A DNA stretch of 36,389 nt from Pyropia haitanensis (Eukaryota; Rhodophyta; Bangiophyceae; Bangiales; Bangiaceae): positions 1 to 36,389 of the forward strand of contig SDUX01000087.1 of assembly GCA_008729055.1 (NCBI GenBank). The letters run 5' to 3'. Of the stretch, positions 8,306 through 18,874 are shown one piece after another (positions within the stretch are counted from its first letter, which is position 1; every line of letters begins with the position of its first letter). Under the pieces are notes generated by a model that made no database searches, had not been told where the DNA came from, and saw nothing but the letters and a program-made list of their open reading frames with translations. The position numbers and the translations under genes are program-made.

Positions 8306-9124
8306 ATGCAAACCATCGGCATCTGCCGCTTTTCCTACCCCGGCGACGGCGGATTTCAGGTTGAACACAGCTCACTGCAAGAGCGGATGGACTACCTTTA
8401 CGCCCCTGCCCGCATGGCCGAGCGGTTTGCAACCTTTGAGACAATGATGCTGCCGCCGCTGAAGGCGCAGACCAACGATGATTTCACCCTGCTGATCGTG
8501 ATTGGCGAAAGCCTGCCCCCTGTCTATCGCGAAAGGTTGCAGGCAGCGGTTGCTGACATGCCGCAGGCCGCGGTCCGAGCCTATCCGCCCGGTCCGCACC
8601 GCAAAGTGATGCAGGAGGCCATCAATGAAGTGCGCCGCTTTGACGATGACGCCTGTCTGCAGTTTCGCATGGACGACGATGACGCTGTGGCTTGCACCTT
8701 TATCGAGCGACTGCGGGAAGCGGCGCAAGATGTAAGGCCGATGGCCGCAAATCATCGCCACATCGCCATCGACTTCAACCAGGGCTATATTGCGCGCCCT
8801 TCGGCATCGGGTCTTGATGTCGCCCCAACAAACGCGCCCTACACCACAGCGGGTCTCGCGTTGATGTTCAAGCCCGAGCTACGCCTTTCGGTCATGAATT
8901 TCGCGCACATGAAGGTGGGGCAAAAAATGCCCACCGTTACCTTCGCAGGAGAAGATATGCTGATCCGGGGGCACAATGACTACAACGACAGTCGCCAGAA
9001 GCCGGGGGTCCGCACACCGAAACTGGCCCCGCTCGACACCGACGGCAAGGCCCACTTCAAGGCCACGTACAATATCGATGCGGACGCGGTGGCGCAGGCC
9101 TTCGCCAGCCTGTCAGAGACCTGA
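8306..9124 (+). CDS. Putative rhamnosyltransferase-family glycosyltransferase
   Basis: The 272-residue product resembles the 'putative rhamnosyl transferase' family (Pfam Rhamno_transf type) frequent in Rhodobacteraceae, thought to act on cell-surface polysaccharide; the substrate is unknown. Recognised features: N-terminal IGICRFSYPGDGGFQ, a YAPARMAERFATFETMMLPPL segment, TNDDFTLLIVIGESLPPVYRERL, and an acidic RMDDDDA motif near residue 129 that fits the metal/nucleotide-sugar binding DxD of GT-A glycosyltransferases. A related paralogue lies at 9980-10792 on the other strand. The 3' end overlaps the 3' end of the DMT gene by 12 bases (tail to tail). No signal peptide or membrane segment is visible, so it is probably cytoplasmic. 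Confidence 0.8.
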   Translation: MQTIGICRFSYPGDGGFQVEHSSLQERMDYLYAPARMAERFATFETMMLPPLKAQTNDDFTLLIVIGESLPPVYRERLQAAVADMPQAAVRAYPPGPHRKVMQEAINEVRRFDDDACLQFRMDDDDAVACTFIERLREAAQDVRPMAANHRHIAIDFNQGYIARPSASGLDVAPTNAPYTTAGLALMFKPELRLSVMNFAHMKVGQKMPTVTFAGEDMLIRGHNDYNDSRQKPGVRTPKLAPLDTDGKAHFKATYNIDADAVAQAFASLSET

Positions 9125-9979
9125 GAGCTTGCGTTCCCGGTAAAAGCTGAAGATGCCCGTGACCACCACAATGACCGCACCGATCATTGTCAGCACGCTT
9201 GGCCATTCCCCAAACACGAACCAGCCCAAAATCAGCGCCCAGATCAGACCAGTGTATCGGAAGGGTGCCGTGAACGAAACATCGCCCGCCCGCATCACAT
9301 GGATAGAAAAGAAATACCCGCCCATGATGAAAACCGCAGAACCGACGATCAGGGCAGCGGTGCGCAGATCGATGGCGACCCAAGCCACGCCAAGCGATGC
9401 AAGGCCCATCGCCACCATCACAGAACCCGCGGTTACCAATGTCACCGTCATCGACGGAACAGTCGGGGACAGCTTGCGCGTCACAAGATCGCGCAGGGTG
9501 ATCAGACACATGGCCACAACGCCATAAAGGGACCAGACGTTGAACCCTTCTGCCCCTGGCCGCACGATCAGCAAGACACCAAAAAAGCCGATGGCAATCG
9601 CGAGCATGCGCCGCCAACCGACCGCCTCACGCAGGACCAGGGCGGACGCGAGCGTCACCGCCAGCGGCACCACCTGCAGGATGGCCGTGAGGTTTGCCAG
9701 CGGCATGTTGAACAGTGCTGTCAGAAAGAAATAGGCCAGCAGGATTTCAGTAACTGCCCGGACCGCGATAATGACCCAGTCCTTGCGCGCAATATCGAAG
9801 TGAAGCGCCCCCAACCGTCCGCGTGTCAAAAGGATGAGCACACAGGTGAGCACACTGCGCAGAAACAGCAATTGGAACAGCGGCACTGCCCCTGCCGTCA
9901 GCTTTAGCATTGTGTCGTTGATCGTGAAACAGGCCATGGAGGCCATCATCAACAGCGCCCCGGCCAGATTAGGCGACAT
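9113..9979 (-). CDS. EamA/DMT-superfamily transporter
   Basis: The 288-residue protein is mostly hydrophobic, with about ten membrane segments in two repeated halves as usual for the drug/metabolite transporter superfamily. The N-terminal half opens with LAGALLMMASMACFTINDTMLKLT, and the second begins near residue 150 (VWSLYGVVAMCLITLRDLVTRK). Such proteins export or import small metabolites; the substrate cannot be read from sequence. The ATG directly follows the TGA of the glycosyltransferase at 9980-10792, with no spacer, so the two are translationally coupled. It converges with the gene at 8306-9124, overlapping it by 12 bases. Confidence 0.88.
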   Translation of the reverse strand: MSPNLAGALLMMASMACFTINDTMLKLTAGAVPLFQLLFLRSVLTCVLILLTRGRLGALHFDIARKDWVIIAVRAVTEILLAYFFLTALFNMPLANLTAILQVVPLAVTLASALVLREAVGWRRMLAIAIGFFGVLLIVRPGAEGFNVWSLYGVVAMCLITLRDLVTRKLSPTVPSMTVTLVTAGSVMVAMGLASLGVAWVAIDLRTAALIVGSAVFIMGGYFFSIHVMRAGDVSFTAPFRYTGLIWALILGWFVFGEWPSVLTMIGAVIVVVTGIFSFYRERKLSGL

Positions 9980-10792
9980 TCACAGCCCTTCCAGCATCTC
10001 AGGCGTCAGGTCAAAGCCGTCCAGCAGGATCTTCCGAACGCCCTTTGGCCGGATCGTCCCTGCCCGTCCCTGTGGCATCGCGGTTGAATCATTGTCCTGA
10101 TGCACGGATCGTATCCACATAGGGCGACCGACTTCGGTGTAGCAATCGTAGTACTCAAAAAGGTTCCGGTGATTGCGCCGGAAGACCGTCGCGTGGTCCC
10201 CTTTTGGCGTGACCATCGCGAGCCCGATGCCCAAAGGCGCACGTTCGTACCATTCGCTCACAGGCTTTTCGACCGTCGGGTCGAAATAAAAGCCGCGGTT
10301 AAACGCGATCACGAAGGGTTTCTTGTCCAACCGAATTTGCAGCATCGCATCAGCCATGACCCTGATGCGTGACGTCGTTTCACGGTGCATTCCATCGTCG
10401 TCATCCTGACGGAAGGTGGCGGTGTGTGTCGCTTCCGGATCATCGGGCAGCGCGTTGTAGGCCGCCTTCACCGCCTGAATGTGGACCATCGGCGGCAGTG
10501 AAACGATCTGGAGCGGCGCGAACCCCTCAACGATATCCTCAAGCCGGGCGCGCCAGGCATCGGGAAAGCAATCGCCGATCAAAACCGCGCAGGAAAAATC
10601 GCGGTCATCTTGCCGGGACATGGTATGGAAGGCCAAGCGCTCGAACAGGCGAAAGCGCCGCTCTAACCGCGCGGGATCATAAAGCTCGGCCCGCCTGGCA
10701 TCGAGGTCGGGTGTGGATTTGGCAAAACCGTTCTCCGACAGATATGAGAACCGCATCAACCCTTTGATCTGTGTCTTGAAAGTCTGCGCCAT
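9980..10792 (-). CDS. Second putative rhamnosyltransferase-family protein
   Basis: This product (about 270 residues from the ATG at 10792) is a diverged paralogue of the protein at 8306-9124. Shared features in the same order are MRFSYLSENGFAK, LYDPARLERRFRLFERLAFHTM, DFSCAVLIGDCFPDAWRARLEDI, and the acidic FRQDDDDGMHRETT motif equivalent to RMDDDDA. The ATG at 10792 is preceded by AGGGCGGC; an in-frame GTG eight codons upstream is possible but less convincing. It is coupled to the EamA transporter that follows. Function as a glycosyltransferase is inferred from family membership; acceptor and sugar are unknown. Confidence 0.78.
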   Translation of the reverse strand: MAQTFKTQIKGLMRFSYLSENGFAKSTPDLDARRAELYDPARLERRFRLFERLAFHTMSRQDDRDFSCAVLIGDCFPDAWRARLEDIVEGFAPLQIVSLPPMVHIQAVKAAYNALPDDPEATHTATFRQDDDDGMHRETTSRIRVMADAMLQIRLDKKPFVIAFNRGFYFDPTVEKPVSEWYERAPLGIGLAMVTPKGDHATVFRRNHRNLFEYYDCYTEVGRPMWIRSVHQDNDSTAMPQGRAGTIRPKGVRKILLDGFDLTPEMLEGL

Positions 10793-11167
10793 GCCGCCCT
10801 GCTTGTCTGGGCGCACGGTAGGAGAATTCTGGCCTGTGCAAAAGAGGCATCAGAGGCCAAACGAGAAGGCGGGGTGCCGGTCTGGACGGCGGCCCCGCCT
10901 CCTGCGCCGAGGGTCAGTCTACGGTTTTGCTTGCCTTCACCCGCTCATCCATCATCGTGTATTCGGTGATCAGGTTTGCCGTAACTGCCATGATCATCGA
11001 AACCATCGTGAAGACTGTCATGGGGGGCGAACGTGAGTGTCTGAGCGTTGCACCGTGTTTCTCCGAATTGGGCTGCGATCTGCGCCGGTTGCCGTCTGCG
11101 ATGAAACCAACCTAGCGATTCGCCCTCTGCGCGTCTGTGAAACAGGTCACATAGACCCTACCGGTTT
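10793..11167. other. 375-base gap with a GC hairpin and a possible small ORF
   Basis: The gap separates the glycosyltransferase from the Crp/Fnr gene. It holds a GC-rich inverted repeat, GGCGGGG (10868-10874) with CCCCGCC (10893-10899), without a poly-T tail on either strand, and the small frame at 10914-11021. Nothing else was recognised. Confidence 0.4.
10914..11021 (-). CDS. Possible 35-residue small membrane protein
   Basis: The minus strand encodes a 35-residue frame starting MTVFTMVSMIMAVTANLI, a hydrophobic stretch of about 18 residues, followed by a charged tail (TEYTMMDERVKASKTVD). The layout fits a single-pass small membrane protein. No good Shine-Dalgarno sequence is visible before the ATG (CCCCCC), which lowers confidence. 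It follows the Crp/Fnr gene on the same strand by about 146 bases. I do not recognise a family. Confidence 0.35.
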   Translation of the reverse strand: MTVFTMVSMIMAVTANLITEYTMMDERVKASKTVD

Positions 11168-11821
11168 TCAGAAACCCGCAATTGCCCGCAAGCTCGACCG
11201 GTCGAGCACTTCCATCGAACCCCGACTGGTGGCCAGAATGCCCTGCTTTTTCCAGCCTGACAGCGTCTTGGAAACCGCTTCACGGGTAGCACCGGCAAAA
11301 TCAGCCAGCTCAGTTTGCGACAGCTGCAGCTTCTCTCGGTCCGTGCCCCCTTCGGGCAGCAGATACAGCAGTTTTCGGGCCAGCCGCGAGGGCAAGGGCA
11401 TGAAGACATATTCGTGCAGTTGCTGGTTCATCCACCGCATCCGCTGGCCCATGATCAACAGGATTTCCACGGCAAGATCAGGACGTTTTTTGATCTCCAT
11501 CATCAGATCATCATGGCTCAACAATGCAAGCTTGCATGGTTCGAGCGTTCTGGCGGTTGCTGTGCGCGGGCCTGGGTTGAAAAGCGCGATCTCACCAAAA
11601 AGAAAACCCGGACGCATGACATCAAGGCCAAGACGGCGCCCATCTTCCCACAGCAACGATATCTCAACCCGGCCTTCCAGAATAATGTAGAGCGAGTCGC
11701 CCGGATCGTTTTCCTCAAACAGAACCTCGTTGCCCTCGAACGTTCTGATGTCCTTGGCCAGGGAGAGGAGCTTATCAATTTCCAGCTCTTCCCCCTCCAT
11801 TTCATGCGATTTGATCAGCAT
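11168..11821 (-). CDS. Crp/Fnr-family transcriptional regulator
   Basis: The product (about 217 residues) has an N-terminal cyclic-nucleotide-binding fold (NEVLFEENDPGDSLYIILEGRVEISL; then GFLFGEIALFNPGPRTATART, the FGE...RTAT block of the family) and a C-terminal winged helix (LQLSQTELADFAGATREAVSKTL). It has only one cysteine (EPCKLA), so it cannot bind a 4Fe-4S cluster as classical FNR does; the signal is unknown. The ATG at 11821 has a GGGGGAC site just upstream; an earlier in-frame start adds 11 unlikely residues. It lies downstream of the rpoC terminator and has no partner in the same unit. Confidence 0.88.
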   Translation of the reverse strand: MLIKSHEMEGEELEIDKLLSLAKDIRTFEGNEVLFEENDPGDSLYIILEGRVEISLLWEDGRRLGLDVMRPGFLFGEIALFNPGPRTATARTLEPCKLALLSHDDLMMEIKKRPDLAVEILLIMGQRMRWMNQQLHEYVFMPLPSRLARKLLYLLPEGGTDREKLQLSQTELADFAGATREAVSKTLSGWKKQGILATSRGSMEVLDRSSLRAIAGF

Positions 11822-11913
11822 ATTGTCCCCCGCGCCGTCCCGACAGGATAGCACAGAATTACAAGCGTAGCGTATTGAGCTGAAAGCTTAGGTTATGCGT
11901 CTGATAAATAAAG

Positions 11914-11946
11914 AAAACCCCCGCAGCCTTCCAGCTGCGGGGGTTT
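11914..11946 (-). terminator. rpoBC terminator
   Basis: A perfect 13-bp stem, AAACCCCCGCAGC with GCTGCGGGGGTTT around a 6-base loop (11915-11946), is followed on the minus strand by a T-rich tail (TTTTCTTTATT). It begins 27 bases after the rpoC stop codon. Confidence 0.92.
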
Positions 11947-11972
11947 GATGTTCAACAGAAAGCCATCAGCCG

Positions 11973-12448
11973 TTAGTCGCGGCTTTCCTCATCGAATGTG
12001 GGCGTGTCAAAGACGTCGCCACCAACGATGTCATCTTCCATGGTCGGTGCCGCCAGTGCTGCAGCCGCTTCGGCCTCTTCACGGCGGGCCTCAATAACCA
12101 CGTTGTCGCGGTCCTGGGCGATCTTGCGCATCTGCATGGTCGCACCACCCGTACCGGCAGGGATCAGACGGCCCACGATGACGTTTTCCTTCAGACCAAC
12201 CAGCTTGTCCTTCTTGCCCTGAACCGAAGCCTCGGTCAGAACCCGTGTCGTTTCCTGGAACGACGCGGCAGAGATAAAGCTGCGGGTCTGCAAGGACGCC
12301 TTGGTGATCCCGAGGAGGATCGGTTCGCCCTTGGCCAGACGCCCACCTTTTGAGGCCGCCTTTTCATTGGCCAGATCGAACTCCTGCTTGTCGACGTGTT
12401 CGCCCTTGAGCAGCGTGGTATCACCAGATTCCTGGATTTCCCACTTCT

Positions 12449-12485
<37 letters not shown>

Positions 12486-15400
12486 GTTGATCTTCACACC
12501 CTGCAGGCGGTAAACGTCCTGCACCTCGTCGATCATGTAATCCGCCAGCGCCTCGACACCCATGATGGACAGGATGTCATGCGGTGCCGGATTGCCGTCC
12601 ATGATGTAGTCACCCTTCTGGACAAAATCACCTTCCGCAACCGGGATGTGCTTGCCTTTGGGCACCATGTATTCGACCTTGTGATCCGCATCTTCGGAGG
12701 ACTCGATCGCGATGCGACGCTTGTTCTTGTAGTCCTTGCCAAAGCGGACGTAACCGTCGATCTCGGCGATGATGGCGTGATCTTTGGGGCGACGGGCCTC
12801 AAAGAGTTCGGCCACACGCGGCAGACCACCGGTGATGTCCTTGGTCTTGGCACCTTCACGCGGGATACGCGCGACCACATCACCGGCCTTGATCTCGGTC
12901 CCGTCCTCGACGGAGAGGATCGCGTCCACGGACATCGGATAGGTCACCGGATTGCCCTGATCGTTGCGCACGGGCTCGCCGTCTTCACCCACGAGGATGA
13001 TTTCGGGCTTGAGCTCGTTACCCTTGGGCGCTGCGCGCCAGTCGATCACGATCTTCTGGGTCATGCCTGTCGCGTCGTCGGTCTCATCCCGCACGGCGAT
13101 GCCGCTGACAAGGTCAACGAACTTGGTCGTACCGGACTTCTCCGCGATGATAGGCAGCGTGTAGGGGTCCCACTCAAAGAGCTTGTCGCCGCGGGCGACC
13201 TTGTCACCCTCTTTGACAAAGAGCGTCGTACCGTAGCCGATCTTGTGGCTGGCACGTTCGACACCATCGTCCCCCATGATCATCATCTTCATGTTCCGGC
13301 CCATGACCATGATCTGCCCATTGGCGTTCTCAAGGGTCTGTGCGTTCTCAAAGGCAATGGTGCCTTCCTGAGAAGCCTCAAGGAAGGACTGCTGACCACC
13401 CTGAGCAACACCACCGATGTGGAAGGTCCGCATTGTCAGCTGTGTGCCGGGTTCACCGATAGACTGCGCCGCGATGATGCCCACCGCTTCGCCCTGGTTG
13501 ACCAGTGTGCCGCGTGCAAGGTCACGACCGTAGCACATGGCGCAAACGCCCTCTTCCGCGTCACAGGTCAGCGGTGAGCGGATGCGCGCAGACTGCACGC
13601 CCGCCTCGTCGATGGCGTCCGATGTCCGCTCGTCAATCAGGCTGCCAGCGGCTGCGAGCACTTCATCGGTGCCCGGCTTGAGGATGTCCTCCGCCGCGAC
13701 GCGGCCCAGCAGGCGCTCCGCCAGCGAGGAAACAACCTCACCGTCATTCACTGCCGCTTCCGCCGTGATCGCCGCCTCGGTCCCGCAGTCGTGCATACGC
13801 ACGATGCAGTCCTGTGCCACGTCCACCAGACGACGGGTCAGGTAACCGGAGTTCGCCGTTTTCAGAGCCGTATCCGACAGACCCTTACGGGCACCGTGGG
13901 TGGAGTTGAAGTACTCCAACACGGTCAGACCTTCCTTGAAGTTCGAGATGATCGGCGTCTCGATGATGTCACCGTTCGGCTTGGCCATCAGGCCGCGCAT
14001 ACCGCCCAGCTGCTTCATCTGCGTCACAGAACCACGCGCACCAGAGTGGGCCATCATGTAGACGGAGTTCGGCTCCATCTCGGCACCGTTCTCGTCCTTC
14101 CGCTCAGCCGAGATGGAGCCCATCATGGCGTCGGTGACCTTGTCGTTACACTTCGACCAGGCGTCGACCACCTTGTTGTACTTCTCTCCTTGCGTGATCA
14201 GGCCGTCCATGTACTGCTGTTCGAAATCCTTCACCTGCTCGCGGGTCTCGTCAACGAGGCTCCACTTGCTGTCGGGGATCAGCATGTCGTCCTTGCCGAA
14301 GGAAATACCGGCACGGAAGGCTTCGCGGAAGCCCATGGTCATGATCTGGTCACAGAAAATAACGGACTCTTTCTGACCGCAGTAACGGTAAACGGTGTCG
14401 ATGACCTGCTGCACTTCTTTCTTGCGGAGCAGACGATTGACCAGATCGAACGGTGCCTTGGCATTCAGCGGCAGCAGCGCGCCCAGACGCACCCGGCCGG
14501 GCGTCGTCTCAAAGCGCTTCATGACCTCGTTGCCTTCATCGTCGATCTGCTTGATCCGCGCAGTGATCTTGGAGTGCAGATGCACCTCGCCCGCGTCCAG
14601 CGCATGCTGGACCTCATCCACGGTACCAAAGACCTTGCCCTCGCCCTTCATGCCCTCACGCTCAAGCGTGGTGTAGTAAAGGCCAAGGATCATATCCTGC
14701 GACGGCACGATGATCGGTGCGCCGTTGGCAGGCGACAGAACGTTGTTCGTGGACATCATCAGAACACGCGCTTCAAGCTGCGCTTCCAGCGACAGCGGCA
14801 CATGAACGGCCATCTGGTCACCATCGAAGTCGGCGTTAAAGGCAGAACAGACCAGCGGGTGAAGCTGAATGGCCTTGCCTTCGATCAGCACCGGCTCAAA
14901 CGCCTGAATGCCCAGACGGTGCAGCGTGGGCGCACGGTTCAGCATCACGGGATGTTCGCGGATCACCTCGTCGAGGATGTCCCAAACCTCCGGGCGCTCC
15001 TTTTCCACCAGCTTTTTCGCCTGTTTGACGGTGGAGGACAGACCCTTCGCCTCGAGCCGCGAATAGATAAACGGCTTGAAAAGCTCCAAAGCCATCTTCT
15101 TCGGCAGACCGCACTGGTGTAGCTTCAGCTCAGGTCCGGTCACGATGACCGAACGACCCGAGAAGTCGACGCGCTTACCCAAAAGGTTCTGGCGGAAGCG
15201 GCCCTGCTTGCCTTTCAGCATATCAGAGAGCGATTTCAGCGGACGCTTGTTCGCACCCGTGATCACCCGACCGCGACGGCCGTTGTCGAACAGAGCGTCG
15301 ACGGATTCCTGCAACATCCGCTTTTCGTTCCGCACAATAATGTCCGGCGCACGCAACTCGATCAGACGCTTCAAGCGGTTGTTCCGGTTGATCACACGAC

Positions 15401-16217
15401 GGTAAAGGTCGTTCAAGTCGGACGTCGCAAAGCGGCCACCGTCCAGCGGTACCAGCGGGCGCAGTTCTGGCGGGATCACGGGGATCACGGTCAGGACCAT
15501 CCACTCCGGGCGGTTGCCGGACTCAAGGAAGCTCTCAACCACCTTCAGGCGCTTGATGATCTTCTTGGGCTTCAGCTCGCCTGTGGCTTCCTTCAGCTCT
15601 TCGCGCAACTGCTCTGCCTCGGCCTCCAGGTCGATGGCGGCCAGCATTTCGCGGATCGCTTCAGCACCGATGTTCGCCGTGAAGGCGTCCATGCCGTAAG
15701 CATCCTGCGCGTCCATGTACTCTTCTTCGGTCATCATCTGACCGTAGGTGAGGTCCGTGAGGCCCGGTTCGATCACCACATAGTTTTCAAAGTACAGAAC
15801 CCGCTCCAGATCGCGCAGGGTCATGTCCAGCATCAGGCCGATGCGGGAAGGCAACGACTTGAGGAACCAGATGTGAGCAACGGGCGAGGCCAGTTCGATG
15901 TGACCCATGCGCTCGCGGCGGACCTTTTGCAGCGTGACTTCCACACCGCATTTCTCACAGACGACGCCACGATACTTCATGCGCTTGTATTTGCCGCACA
16001 GACATTCGTAGTCCTTGATCGGGCCAAAAATACGCGCGCAGAACAGGCCATCACGCTCGGGCTTGAACGTACGGTAGTTGATCGTCTCTGGTTTTTTGAT
16101 CTCGCCGAAAGACCAGCTCAGGATCCGCTCAGGTGAGGCGAGCGAGACCTTGATCTCGTCAAAAACCTTTTGCGGCGCGAGCGGGTTGAACGGGTTGTTT
16201 GTCAGTTCCTGGTTCAT
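11973..16217 (-). CDS. rpoC: RNA polymerase beta' subunit
   Basis: Beta' forms the catalytic core of RNA polymerase with beta. The 1414-residue product is full length. Visible landmarks are the N-terminal zinc-binding [20 protein letters not shown] (about residues 70-90), the rudder/lid region, the absolutely conserved Mg-binding [10 protein letters not shown] near residue 460, the trigger-loop and bridge-helix region ([19 protein letters not shown]), and the second zinc site [11 protein letters not shown]. The C-terminus is acidic, as in relatives. It follows rpoB by 100 bases that hold a REP doublet and is closed by the terminator at 11914-11946. No disruption was seen over the whole length. 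Confidence 0.99.
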
Positions 16218-16254
16218 TTTGATACCTCAAATCGGGTGGGAGCGGGAGCGGCGT

Positions 16255-16309
16255 GGCGGGGTGAACCCCGCCCTACCGATGGGGCCGTAGGGCAGGGTTC
16301 ACCCCGCCA
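16255..16309. repeat. REP doublet between rpoB and rpoC
   Basis: The units at 16255-16276 and 16287-16308 face each other with their GTAG feet across 10 bases. The right unit carries one substitution (GCAGGG for GCGGGG), so the inverted repeat is 21 of 22 matched. It lies inside the rpoBC transcript, 9 bases beyond the rpoB stop. Confidence 0.88.
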
Positions 16310-16317
16310 CCGTTGGC

Positions 16318-16624
16318 TCACTCATCCTCCTCCGCATCCAGGAGTTCCATATTCAGGCCGAGGCCGCGGACTTCCTTGACGAGCACGTTAAAGCTCTCCG
16401 GGATGCCCGCTTCAAAATTGTCCTCGCCCTTGACGATGCTTTCATAGACCTTGGTCCGGCCCGCTACGTCATCCGACTTCACCGTCAGCATTTCCTGCAG
16501 AGTGTAGGCGGCTCCGTAAGCTTCCAGAGCCCAGACCTCCATTTCCCCGAAACGCTGACCGCCGAACTGCGCCTTACCACCCAGCGGCTGCTGTGTGACG
16601 AGGGAGTATGGACCAGTCGACCGA

Positions 16625-16659
<35 letters not shown>

Positions 16660-18832
16660 CAACAGGTACTTGACGCCAACGGTCACGGGACGCGCAAACT
16701 GCTCGCCTGTACGACCGTCAAAAAGGATCGACTGACCGGACGTATCGAACCCGGCGCGGTTCAGCGCATCGTTCACATCCGCTTCCTTGGCCCCGTCGAA
16801 AACCGGCGTCGCAATCGGCACACCGCGTGTGACGTTGCCCGCCGCTTCCACCAGCGTGTCCTCGTCCATGCCGGAGATACCCTCGTCATAGACATCCTCG
16901 CCGTAGGCAAGGCTCATCGCCTCGCGCACAGGTGTCAGATCGCCTGACCGCTTGTATTCCTGCAAAGCCTCATCGACGTTCACACCCAGACCGCGTGCGG
17001 CCCAGCCCATGTGCGTCTCGAGGATCTGCCCGACGTTCATGCGCGACGGCACGCCCAGCGGGTTGAGGCAGAAGTCGACCGGGGTACCATCTGCAAGGAA
17101 CGGCATGTCCTCCATCGGCACCACCTTCGAAATCACACCCTTGTTCCCGTGACGTCCGGCCATCTTGTCGCCCGGCTGCAGCTTGCGCTTCACCGCGACA
17201 AAAACCTTGACCATCTTCATCACACCCGGAGGCAGATCGTCGCCGCGACGGACCTTTTCGACCTTGTCATCGAAACGGGCGTCCAACGCACGTTTCTGGA
17301 TCTCATACTGTTCGTTGAGGGCCTCGACGATTTTCGCGTCGTCTTCGTCCTCAAGCGCCAGCTGCCACCACTGACCACGGGTCAGTTGCTCGTCCAGCAG
17401 TTCCTCGGTGATCGGACTGTTGGATTTGACACCCTTCGGCCCTTTGACGGCCACTTTGCCCAGGATCATCTCGCGCAGACGCGCATAGATGTTCCGGTCA
17501 AGGATCGCCAATTCGTCGTCCCGGTCACGGGCCAGACGCTCGACTTCCTCACGCTCGATCTGCAGCGCACGTTCGTCTTTTTCCACACCGTGGCGGTTAA
17601 AGACGCGCACTTCGACAACCGTACCAAAGTCACCCGGCTTCACGCGCAGCGACGTATCGCGCACGTCCGAGGCTTTCTCACCAAAGATGGCACGCAGAAG
17701 CTTCTCTTCCGGCGTCATCGGGCTTTCGCCCTTCGGTGTGATCTTGCCCACGAGGATATCGCCCGGCTCCACGTCCGCACCGATGTAGACGATGCCCGCC
17801 TCATCGAGGTTACGCAGCGCTTCTTCACCAACGTTCGGAATGTCGCGGGTGATCTCTTCCGGTCCCAGCTTGGTGTCACGAGCGGCGACTTCAAATTCCT
17901 CGATGTGGATCGAGGTGAAGACGTCATCGCGCGATACCCGCTCAGAGATCAGGATCGAGTCCTCATAGTTGTAGCCGTTCCAGGGCATGAAGGCGACGAC
18001 CACGTTCTTGCCCAGCGCCAGTTCACCCATATCGGTGGACGGACCATCAGCAATCACCTGACCCTTACCAACGGTATCACCCACCTTCACCAGCGGACGC
18101 TGGTTGATACAGGTGTTCTGGTTGGAGCGCTGGAACTTGCGCATGCGGTAGATGTCCACGCCTGCGTCACCCAGCTCAAGGTCTTCGGTCGCCCGGATCA
18201 CGATACGCGAGGCATCGACCTGGTCGATGACCCCTGCCCGCTTGGCCATGATCGCAGCACCGGAATCCCGTGCCACAACCTCTTCAATGCCCGTGCCCAC
18301 AAGCGGTGCTTCCGCCTGCAGCAATGGCACCGCCTGACGTTGCATGTTCGACCCCATCAGAGCGCGGTTCGCGTCATCGTTCTCAAGGAACGGAATGAGC
18401 GAGGCCGCGACGGAGACCAACTGCTTGGGTGATACGTCAATCAAATCAACGCTTTCCGTAGGTGCCAGCGTATAGTCACCGGACTGACGGGTGTTGACCA
18501 TCTCATTGACGAACTTGCCGCTTTCATCAAGCGAGGCATTGGCCTGCGCCACGGTATGCCGCATTTCCTCGGTCGCGGACATGTAGTGAACCTCGTCGGT
18601 CACGGTGCTGTCCTTGACCACGCGATACGGCGTTTCGATGAAGCCATATTTGTTCACCCGCGCGAAGGTCGCGAGGCTGTTGATCAGACCGATGTTCGGC
18701 CCTTCCGGCGTCTCAATCGGGCACATCCGGCCATAGTGCGTCGGGTGCACGTCGCGCACCTCAAAGCCCGCACGCTCACGCGTCAGACCACCCGGCCCGA
18801 GCGCCGAAAGACGTCGCTTGTGCGTCACTTCT

Positions 18833-18874
<42 letters not shown>

